Below are positions 23,864 to 30,456 of a stretch of 37,841 nt of DNA, one piece after another. Positions within the stretch are counted from its first letter, which is position 1. Each line of letters starts with the position of its first letter. The notes beneath the pieces are model-generated. The model saw nothing but the letters and a program-made list of their open reading frames with translations. It ran no database searches and was not told the DNA's origin. This stretch comes from an uncultured Erysipelotrichaceae bacterium. GTDB taxonomy: Bacteria; Bacillota_I; Bacilli_A; RFN20; CAG-288. The position numbers were made by a program, and so were the translations under genes. The stretch spans positions 1-37,841 of the forward strand of contig CACYCE010000035.1 of the NCBI GenBank assembly GCA_902772915.1. Direction: 5' to 3'.

Positions 23864-23965
23864 ATGAATATATACATCTTGCCTAGAGCTAGTCCTAACC
23901 GCTTGCTCTGGGCGCCCTTATCTAGGTTAGAGAAAAGGAATGAATTATATGAAATTCAAATTTAA
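23864..23965 (+). CDS. Possible 33-residue leader ORF over a GC-rich structured RNA
   Basis: ATG 23864 has AAAGGA nine bases upstream. The peptide (starting MNIYILPRASPNRLLWAPL) ends 17 bases inside the next gene, so its translation would bear on that gene's start at 23949. Codons 13-18 (CGC TTG CTC TGG GCG CCC) are GC-rich, unlike the AGA/TTA-rich usage around it. The same bases form competing stems: CCTAGA/TCTAGG, CTAACC/GGTTAG, AGAGC/GCTCT and the palindrome GGGCGCCC. RNA structure may therefore be what is conserved here. An in-frame ATG at 23858 is too close to the ribosome site. Confidence 0.4.
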   Translation: MNIYILPRASPNRLLWAPLSRLEKRNELYEIQI

Positions 23966-25010
23966 TATTAAAAATAAAAAGAAAGCTCAAAACATCGCTT
24001 TAGGAAGTGTCGTTACTGCAGGGTTATTAGCTGTAGTAGGAGTGATGTCCTCAGGCTTTCAAAACTGGAATGTAGATAGTTGGTTTAAACCTTCAACTAA
24101 AGTTCAAATAATTAGCAGTAACTCCAAAGATAACAACGAGGTTAAAAACGACACAAATAATTCTAAAGACTATCAAGACATCACTAATACAGTAACTAAT
24201 TTTGAAAGCCACGGCATCAAGATGGCTTACTTTAATGAGATACCTCAAAAAGGTGATGTTACAGCGTATATTTCTTATACTGTCGAACCAGAGGCTCATA
24301 CAGGAACAATAGTTTACGCTGTAACTTGCCCTGAAGTAGAAAGTTACAAATATACAGACTATTTAGAAATAACTCACGACGAAGAAAAAAATACTCTAGC
24401 AATTAAATGTTTAAAAGCCTTCACTCATCAATTCATATTGAAGATTTATTCTGAAGAAAACCCCTCGATCTATGGTCAAATATCTATAGATTACAAGTCT
24501 AAATTACTCGACTCTGATGTAATTCTTTCAGTAAATAGTTCTACTCATTATTTTGATATTGATGTTAACAATACCCTTTCAGGAGGTTCTATATCTATCG
24601 ACGATAGCTATTATATAAGATCTTTTGCTTTTAAAGATTCTTTCATAGAACAAGTTAAACAAATATTAAATTACGAATCTATTAGTGAATCTTTCAATTA
24701 CCACGAAGCTAAATATTTCTTAGGAAGCGATCCTTCAATTATATATTCTCAAAAGATTCAATATGACGCCTATTCATTTATCCATCAATTCTACACTCAA
24801 GAAAACGACAATGACAGTTGTACTTACTTAACAGAAAAATCCGCTGATGTCATATCTAGCTTATTTGATGGAATCAATCCGGTATTTACAATTACTTGGG
24901 AAGTTGGTAGTGGAGAAGATTTAAAAACCTTTACTAGAGACGTAGCTTGGAAGATTGATTCTATCGCTGCAAGAAGTATCACTCCTTCTAACGATCACAT
25001 CATCTTCTAA
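23949..25010 (+). CDS. Secreted or membrane-anchored protein of unknown function, paralogue A
   Basis: A 353-residue protein with a basic start and one hydrophobic segment (about 15-37, IALGSVVTAGLLAVVGVMS) without a lipobox, so it is an anchored or cleaved extracytoplasmic protein. Residues 40-80 are a polar Asn/Ser/Lys linker and the rest is beta-rich. Residues 151-202 (with CL, SIDYKSKLL, VNSSTHYF) and 225-237 (SFAFKDSFIEQVK) align with the next protein. ATG 23949 is preferred to ATG 23940 because AAAAGGA ends at 23939, directly against the first ATG but nine bases before the second. I recognise no family. A hairpin with a T tract separates it from its paralogue. Confidence 0.75.
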   Translation: MKFKFNIKNKKKAQNIALGSVVTAGLLAVVGVMSSGFQNWNVDSWFKPSTKVQIISSNSKDNNEVKNDTNNSKDYQDITNTVTNFESHGIKMAYFNEIPQKGDVTAYISYTVEPEAHTGTIVYAVTCPEVESYKYTDYLEITHDEEKNTLAIKCLKAFTHQFILKIYSEENPSIYGQISIDYKSKLLDSDVILSVNSSTHYFDIDVNNTLSGGSISIDDSYYIRSFAFKDSFIEQVKQILNYESISESFNYHEAKYFLGSDPSIIYSQKIQYDAYSFIHQFYTQENDNDSCTYLTEKSADVISSLFDGINPVFTITWEVGSGEDLKTFTRDVAWKIDSIAARSITPSNDHIIF

Positions 25011-25017
25011 TTTACAT

Positions 25018-25045
25018 GCTGGTTAAAAATAAACCAGCTACTTTT
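25018..25045 (+). terminator. Hairpin terminator/attenuator between the two secreted paralogues
   Basis: Perfect 7-bp stem GCTGGTT / AACCAGC, 7-nt loop, then TACTTTTTG. It would reduce read-through from paralogue A into paralogue B. Confidence 0.65.
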
Positions 25046-25061
25046 TGAGGAGGAATAAATC

Positions 25062-25919
25062 ATGTTTCGATTATTGAATTTAGTAATGTTTATTACAACA
25101 TTTCTAGCAAATGCTAATTTCATGTCCGTGAATAAAACACCATCAAACGACCTAAAAAACCCACTTATAAAAATTAAAAAAGCCTCGGTAAATTCGTCTA
25201 CTTACAAGCTGTTTTACAGCATTTATCCAAATTGTTCAAATCCAGATATTCATTATAAAATCGAAAAAGTTGATTCCTCCTCGCCTAATGCTAGTTCATA
25301 TTATTCTTGCGTAGTTGACCAGATAGAAAAAAGCTGCACCATCACTTGTTTACAACCTAGTGATTATCAATATAGATTAGTTTTATTCGACAGAAAGAAT
25401 TCTTCTGTAAGTTGCAGTGTACTTTTAGATTATGAGCAGAAGTTACTTTACTACCCTTATATAAATGTAAATAATAGCACTCTATATTTTAATAAAGGTA
25501 ATTCTATTTATTCTAAAGGAACTATTAAATATAACGTTACAAATGAGTCATTCACTTTCAATTCTTCATTTATAAATTTCATGAAAAGCAAACTTGTTAA
25601 ATCATATTCAGATATGGAAGTAAGTAATGTTACTTACTCTTCATATTTTACTTATTCATCGTGGATGTTATTTGATCAAATGACACTTAGTTCATTCTTA
25701 AGTAAATTTAGTTGTACATATACAGTAAGTGGATATGACTCTGATGATGAATATTTCTCTTATCAAGATTCGTCTTCATTATCAATTAACGATATAAAGA
25801 ATAATAAAAGTACCTACTACCCTTTCTACAACGGGATGATTATAGGCACTTACAATTGGACATATAATTCTAAAAACTTTTACGAAAATATAGTTATAGA
25901 TTGCACTGATAAAATCTAA
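25062..25919 (+). CDS. Secreted protein of unknown function, paralogue B
   Basis: A 285-residue protein with an N-terminal signal peptide (about residues 1-20, no lipobox) and a Ser/Tyr/Asn-rich beta-type body. Residues 93-143 (ITCLQ, LLDYEQKLL, VNNSTLYF) and 163-175 (SFTFNSSFINFMK) align in order with residues 151-202 and 225-237 of the upstream protein, so the two are distant tandem duplicates. It has more cysteines than its partner (about residues 58-118), which would suit disulfides outside the cell. GGAGG ribosome site 9 bases before ATG. Its stop overlaps the end of the convergent XRE-regulator gene by 4 bases. Function unknown. Confidence 0.78.
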   Translation: MFRLLNLVMFITTFLANANFMSVNKTPSNDLKNPLIKIKKASVNSSTYKLFYSIYPNCSNPDIHYKIEKVDSSSPNASSYYSCVVDQIEKSCTITCLQPSDYQYRLVLFDRKNSSVSCSVLLDYEQKLLYYPYINVNNSTLYFNKGNSIYSKGTIKYNVTNESFTFNSSFINFMKSKLVKSYSDMEVSNVTYSSYFTYSSWMLFDQMTLSSFLSKFSCTYTVSGYDSDDEYFSYQDSSSLSINDIKNNKSTYYPFYNGMIIGTYNWTYNSKNFYENIVIDCTDKI

Positions 25920-26434
25920 TTATTTTTAGATTCTTCATTATTCTCTTCTTGTTTATTATCTAGCTCTTTAAGTTTGTAGCTAGTCCATTTTAAAGAGGAA
26001 GAAAAACCTATAATTAAACAGATTATACCTACAGCTGCTAAAGGTATACCTATATACGCTATAAACAATTTAGTAGCGCTCACTCTCTTAGATAAAGAAA
26101 CAGCTAAATCTACTATAGACCATATAATTAAACCTACTCCAACTGGAGTAAATAAAACACCAATCCATCTAATTAAAGATCTAATTAAAGGATTTTTAAC
26201 CATGTGAATGGAATTGTTATTAAATGTCTGACCTGTTTTAACATCATCTTTTAATTCATTAGAGGTGGTATGCAAAGCTGTAGCGAGCAATTCAAATTGT
26301 TCGTCAGTAGGTATTAATTTACCTTTTTCCCACGATGAAATTATTTTAGAACTAGTCTTAGTTCTCCTTGCTAATTCATCTTTAGATAGATGAAACATTA
26401 TTCTTTTTTGTTTAATTTTTTCACCGATAGTCAT
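25916..26434 (-). CDS. XRE-family regulator with two C-terminal membrane helices
   Basis: A 172-residue protein. The N-terminal Cro/C1 helix-turn-helix spans about 4-60 (LSKDELARRTKTSSKIISSWEKG in the recognition region, cut here as LSKDELARRTKTSS and ISSWEKGKLIP). Residues 82-110 and 122-146 are hydrophobic helices, and the tail is a charged Lys/Glu/Asn stretch. Such membrane-tethered XRE proteins are common in Firmicutes, and their signals are mostly unknown. It converges on and overlaps the secreted paralogue B gene, and it may be co-transcribed from the EAL-protein direction since a terminator lies between (26470-26501). The stop is TAG, rare in this window. Confidence 0.86.
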   Translation of the reverse strand: MTIGEKIKQKRIMFHLSKDELARRTKTSSKIISSWEKGKLIPTDEQFELLATALHTTSNELKDDVKTGQTFNNNSIHMVKNPLIRSLIRWIGVLFTPVGVGLIIWSIVDLAVSLSKRVSATKLFIAYIGIPLAAVGIICLIIGFSSSLKWTSYKLKELDNKQEENNEESKNN

Positions 26435-26469
26435 AAATATTTATCAACTAATTTATGATAACACATAAT

Positions 26470-26501
26470 TAAAAAAGTAGATTGACTTCACAATCTACTT
26501 T
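26470..26501 (-). terminator. Intrinsic terminator of the EAL-protein gene
   Basis: Perfect 11-bp stem AAAGTAGATTG / CAATCTACTTT followed on the minus strand by a T run. The first stem base overlaps the stop codon of the coding region. Confidence 0.88.
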
Positions 26502-28656
26502 ATAAAGTATTATTTGATACTACGTATTTACCTTTAGCGATATCTTCTAATAAGGTTTCCCTAGGAAGAGGCTTACCAAATAAATAACCCTGCAATCTTC
26601 CACAACCAGCATCTTTTAAGAAAGTCATTTCTTCTTTAGTCTCGACGCCTTCAGTTAATGTCTTCATTCCAATATCATCAGCCATATCAATTACTGATTT
26701 AATTAATGTGCGAGACTTCTCATTTTCATTAAAGCCTGATAAGAATTTCATATCAATCTTTAAAACATCAAATTCGTAGTCTTTCAAAACATTAAACGAA
26801 GAATAGCCAGAGCCAAAGTCATCTAACCACAGAGCGTAACCTTGTTCTCTTAATCTCGCAATGGCTTTATTCAAAGCTCCTAAATCATCAATCAAAGCTG
26901 ATTCAGTTATTTCAACGTGCAGCAATTGCTTAGGTACATTATATTTCTTGACTGTTTCTTCTAGAACTGAAACAGCATCCATCAATTTAAAATCTAATCT
27001 AGAGAAATTGATCGATATAGGTACTATAGGTAATTTCTTATCTAAAGCGTCTCTTATATCTCTACAGACGTTTTCCAATATCGCTGTATCTAATTTATGA
27101 ATTAAATGAGTATCCTCTAAGACCGGTACAAATTGACCAGGATTCATGAAACCGTGAACAGGATCTATCCATCTAGCTAAAGCCTCACATCCGCACAATT
27201 TAGAATCGTTAGCCCAGACTACGGGTTGGTAATAAGCTTTAATCCAACCTTGCTCTATCGCGTTATCTATATTGTTAACTACATACTGCTTCATATAGAA
27301 AGCATCGTGCATCTTCTTGTCGAATTCTAAATAATATTTATCTCTTCTATTGCTAATTACTGAACAAGCGTATCTAGCCTTATCTATAGCTAAATGCGGA
27401 TCTTCATCTCTATCGGCGAAGACATATCCACCAAATTTAATTTCAATTCTAATATCTTTATCGATAGAAGCGACATCTTCATGCAATCTATCTACCTTAT
27501 CTTTAAAAGTTGATACATCAGCTAAAGCTAAGAAATGATCATCAGATAATCTACAAGTATAATGAGGGTCAAAATAAGAATTAATTAATCTTCCTATTTC
27601 TTTAAGTAATAAACTACCTTGCTTGAACCCTTTTTGATCGTTGTAAATCTTAAAGTCATCAATATTCATAAAGAGATATATTTTAGTGCCGATTTCTAGA
27701 TTAGGATTTAAGATTACCGCTTCCATCTCCTTCATGAAGTGATTAGAAGAATGAATATCTACTAAAGAATCGTAATTAGCGATTCTCTCTAGATTCTCAT
27801 CTTTTCTAGCTTCTCTAACACGCTGATTGTAAATAGAGATACAAATCATAGTTAAGGAAATAAAGAAAGTAATATAGTTAACTTCATCACCAGGTTGGAA
27901 CAAATAAGCTGGATTTTTAACGGCGGAAGATTTAATCAAGAAATAGAAGCCTAAGAAGATCGATCCTAATAACCCTATAGATACATAAGGTTTCCAAATT
28001 AATAGACAGCCTACATATATACTCATGGTTAAGAAACACATTATCTCTTTACCAGAATAATAATCGGAATAAGAGACCTTCATACCGAAGACTAAACAAA
28101 TAGAAGCGAATAAGGTAATGACAACCATCGCTAAAATTTGGTTGTTCTCTTTCTTTTTAAATCTGTATAATGAGCTTCCAAATATAGATAGACCGAAGAA
28201 TATAGATAGCACATATAAAAGAATTAAGAAGATATTTCTAACTTGGTTAGTAGCGGAGAAAGATTCAATAAAGATTAAAAATCCCCAAATGACGCTAAAT
28301 GAAGCAAACACAGAATTGATAATTAAATCAGCTTTAGGAGATAATTTGTTAGAAAAGTAAGTTAAACAGAAAACAGTTAACCCTAAGCCAACAAATAGCA
28401 TCAGCCAGAAGTTAGATGTGTAATCAAATAACAATTTCCCAATATCCGTATTAGGATTAGCGGATATATAAGGAATCATATCTTCAAAGGTTCTTCTAAG
28501 AATCATCCATATTTCTAATATGACAATGACAATCGCCATAAAAACACCGCTTCGTATGCTAGCTTCATTCAAATAGCCTCTAACATATTTTGAATTGCGG
28601 TATATACCTAGAAGATTAAAGAAAAAATCTTTAATTTTAATTAAATTTTCTTTCAT
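26500..28656 (-). CDS. Membrane c-di-GMP phosphodiesterase with degenerate GGDEF and intact EAL domains
   Basis: A 718-residue protein: eight predicted helices (about 34-53, 83-101, 112-131, 142-160, 174-192, 206-221, 226-242, 258-276) form a sensor, then a GGDEF domain (about 290-440) and an EAL domain (about 455-705). The cyclase motif is SDDHF (371-375) rather than GGDEF, so it should not make c-di-GMP. The EAL domain keeps Glu491 (CEALAR), Asn550 (SINFS), Glu582 (VEITES), Asp612/Asp613 (LDDFGSGYSS), Lys633 (LKID), Glu669 and Gln689, so it should hydrolyse c-di-GMP. The ATG has no ribosome site; its promoter places the start of the mRNA on the ATG. Confidence 0.93.
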   Translation of the reverse strand: MKENLIKIKDFFFNLLGIYRNSKYVRGYLNEASIRSGVFMAIVIVILEIWMILRRTFEDMIPYISANPNTDIGKLLFDYTSNFWLMLFVGLGLTVFCLTYFSNKLSPKADLIINSVFASFSVIWGFLIFIESFSATNQVRNIFLILLYVLSIFFGLSIFGSSLYRFKKKENNQILAMVVITLFASICLVFGMKVSYSDYYSGKEIMCFLTMSIYVGCLLIWKPYVSIGLLGSIFLGFYFLIKSSAVKNPAYLFQPGDEVNYITFFISLTMICISIYNQRVREARKDENLERIANYDSLVDIHSSNHFMKEMEAVILNPNLEIGTKIYLFMNIDDFKIYNDQKGFKQGSLLLKEIGRLINSYFDPHYTCRLSDDHFLALADVSTFKDKVDRLHEDVASIDKDIRIEIKFGGYVFADRDEDPHLAIDKARYACSVISNRRDKYYLEFDKKMHDAFYMKQYVVNNIDNAIEQGWIKAYYQPVVWANDSKLCGCEALARWIDPVHGFMNPGQFVPVLEDTHLIHKLDTAILENVCRDIRDALDKKLPIVPISINFSRLDFKLMDAVSVLEETVKKYNVPKQLLHVEITESALIDDLGALNKAIARLREQGYALWLDDFGSGYSSFNVLKDYEFDVLKIDMKFLSGFNENEKSRTLIKSVIDMADDIGMKTLTEGVETKEEMTFLKDAGCGRLQGYLFGKPLPRETLLEDIAKGKYVVSNNTL

Positions 28657-28662
28657 ATTTAA

Positions 28663-28691
28663 AATATATCACAAATAAAAGAGCGTGATAA
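28663..28691 (-). promoter_or_regulatory. Leaderless promoter of the EAL-protein gene
   Basis: Minus strand: TTATCA, 17-bp spacer, TATATT preceded by TGA (extended -10), then six bases, then ATG. The predicted start is the A of the ATG (28656). Confidence 0.6.
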
Positions 28692-28732
28692 TTCAACCCC
28701 GATATTTTTATACTGCTAGAATAATAAATCGC

Positions 28733-29251
28733 TTAAATAACTTTGTAGAATTCTTCCACTTTCTTTCTATCTCTATGACGAGGGGAGGCTTCTCCACCTT
28801 TTAAAGCAGGATATCCTACAGGTAAGAACAAGATAGGTTTAATATTAGAAGGTAAGTTGAATATTTCTTGAACTTTCTTAGAATCAAACATTCTAACAAT
28901 ACAGCTTCCTAAACCTAACTCACAAGCCTCTAAGGCCATTTGAGTAGTAACAATACTGCCATCAATATCAGCGGTGTCCACACCAACTTCTGAAGTTGAA
29001 TGCCACACTTTATCCATATCTATACATACTAAAAAGACTAAAGGTGAATTGTAAGTACAAGGAGTTGCTAATTTAGCTTTTGCTAAACCTTCTTGTGATT
29101 TAATTACATAAACATATTGAGCTTGCAAGTTTCTAGCGGTAGGCGCGTTTCTTACCACTTCTAAAATATCATCAATCTTTTCTTGCTCGACTTCCCTAGA
29201 AGAAAAAGCACGGCAAGAATATCTCTGCTTAGTCAAATCTAAAAAACTCAT
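28733..29251 (-). CDS. Nitroreductase family protein
   Basis: A 172-residue FMN-dependent oxidoreductase. The N-terminal RYSCRAFSSREV (10-21) and the VRNAPTARNLQ segment (33-43) are the FMN-phosphate and isoalloxazine contacts of the family, and GLGSCIVRM (about 113-121) and LFLPVGYP follow. It would reduce nitro-aromatics, quinones or enones with NAD(P)H in the cytoplasm; the physiological substrate is unknown. Length is typical of the short subgroup. AAAGGA of its ribosome site lies inside one arm of the hairpin at 29263-29304, 14 bases from the ATG, so expression may be tied to read-through from the upstream trigger-factor-like gene. Confidence 0.9.
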   Translation of the reverse strand: MSFLDLTKQRYSCRAFSSREVEQEKIDDILEVVRNAPTARNLQAQYVYVIKSQEGLAKAKLATPCTYNSPLVFLVCIDMDKVWHSTSEVGVDTADIDGSIVTTQMALEACELGLGSCIVRMFDSKKVQEIFNLPSNIKPILFLPVGYPALKGGEASPRHRDRKKVEEFYKVI

Positions 29252-29262
29252 GATGAATTAAA

Positions 29263-29304
29263 AATTCCTTTCTTAACTATATTTTATAGTCTTTGAAAGG
29301 AATT
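29263..29304 (-). terminator. Hairpin between the trigger-factor-like and nitroreductase genes (terminator or ribosome-site lock)
   Basis: Outer stem AATTCCTTTC / GAAAGGAATT, inner stem ACTAT / ATAGT. On the minus strand it is followed by TTTAATT. Its second arm contains the only ribosome-binding sequence of the nitroreductase gene. Confidence 0.6.
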
Positions 29305-29311
29305 ATGTTAA

Positions 29312-30235
29312 TTATTGATTATTAGATGCTAAGAAAGAATTAACTTTTTTAGATAGAATGTCTTGTTTTATACTCTCTAATCTAGTTTCTCTGAAATTTT
29401 TAATTTGCTCGTCAGTTAACTTATAAGCCTTTTGATAGTTTGCTAAGATATCATCGATATCATTAGATGTAACTTCTAAATGTTCTTTCTTAACAATCTC
29501 ATCGAAGATGACATCAATCTTTAAAGATTTGATAGCTTCTTTTCTCAATTTAGCTTTAAAATCATCCTTAGTTTGACCAATCATCTTTAAATAATTATCT
29601 AAATCAGTTCCATATTGAGCCATAGCTTGAGAATAATAATTTAACATCTCATCGACTCTCTTGTTGATCTTCTCTTCTTCTAAATCTAATTCGAAGTTAT
29701 CTGCTAGATGTTGGAACAATTTAGAAACGTAATCATTATCAGCGTCGACTTTAGCTTTAATTTCTAAGTCGCTCTTCATCGCATTTCTCAATTTCTCCAC
29801 ATTTTCAAAATTCAACTTCTTAGCGAATTCATCGTCTAAGTTAGGTTTAGAAGAGACTTTGTGAATCTTGCATTTAAAGATCGCTTCTTTACCCGCTAAA
29901 TTAGGGGCGCCGTAATTTTCAGGAAATGTGACTTTAACTTCGACATCATCACCTTTTTTATGACCGATTAACTGTTCTTCAAAGCCAGGGATGAAAGAAT
30001 GTGAACCTAATTCTAAATCGTAATGTTCACCTTTACCCCCTTCAAAAGGTGTCCCATCTAAAAAACCTTCGAAGTCGATATTTGTAACATCTCCTTGTTT
30101 AGATTCCCCTTCTTTTTCTATAAAGAATTGAGGGTTTGCTAACATCTTATTCAATTCGTTATTAACATCTTCGTCAGTAACTTTCTTAGGTTCTTCTTTA
30201 CCTAATTTTAAATTCTTATATTGAGGAAAATTCAT
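29312..30235 (-). CDS. Trigger-factor-like FKBP-type PPIase/chaperone lacking the ribosome-binding domain
   Basis: A 307-residue protein. Residues about 47-127 are the FKBP-like prolyl isomerase domain (GDVTNIDFEGFLDG, PGFEEQLIGHKKGD, FPENYGAPNLAGK). Residues 128-307 are the helical, SurA-like chaperone domain of trigger factor. Full-length trigger factor is about 430 residues, with a ribosome-docking domain before the FKBP part. Here only about 45 residues precede it, and the start is real: GGAG eight bases before ATG and no open extension. It probably acts as a free chaperone/isomerase, perhaps beside a full Tig encoded elsewhere. TATAAT on the minus strand (30262-30267 in plus coordinates) gives a short leader. 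Confidence 0.88.
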   Translation of the reverse strand: MNFPQYKNLKLGKEEPKKVTDEDVNNELNKMLANPQFFIEKEGESKQGDVTNIDFEGFLDGTPFEGGKGEHYDLELGSHSFIPGFEEQLIGHKKGDDVEVKVTFPENYGAPNLAGKEAIFKCKIHKVSSKPNLDDEFAKKLNFENVEKLRNAMKSDLEIKAKVDADNDYVSKLFQHLADNFELDLEEEKINKRVDEMLNYYSQAMAQYGTDLDNYLKMIGQTKDDFKAKLRKEAIKSLKIDVIFDEIVKKEHLEVTSNDIDDILANYQKAYKLTDEQIKNFRETRLESIKQDILSKKVNSFLASNNQ

Positions 30236-30261
30236 CTGTATTACTCCATTTCAACTTAGTT

Positions 30262-30267
30262 ATTATA
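30262..30267 (-). promoter_or_regulatory. -10 box of the trigger-factor-like gene
   Basis: Consensus TATAAT on the minus strand about 27 bases before the ATG, leaving a 20-base leader with the GGAG site. No good -35 was found. Confidence 0.5.
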
Positions 30268-30456
30268 TCTTATAAATGTTAATAAAGCGATATAATGAAT
30301 CTATATAATCCTATTTATAAGCATGTGCTAAAAGAACCAAGATAAAATTTCTTGTATACATTTTGTTTTATAAGCACCACAAATCCATTCTAAATGAAAT
30401 TAAAATGTAGGCAAGTAGTGTTAATTCATTGCAAATGAATAGAAAGGATCATTTTT

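Noticed and set aside
23881-23940. T-box or tmRNA-like RNA in the GC-rich patch
   Set aside because: It lacks the T-box antiterminator motif and any tRNA-like end. Kept only as a structured leader candidate.
30300-30380. GTGCT...AGCAC repeat upstream of hppA as a riboswitch
   Set aside because: Five-base arms more than 40 bases apart with a bulge and no match to a known riboswitch core.
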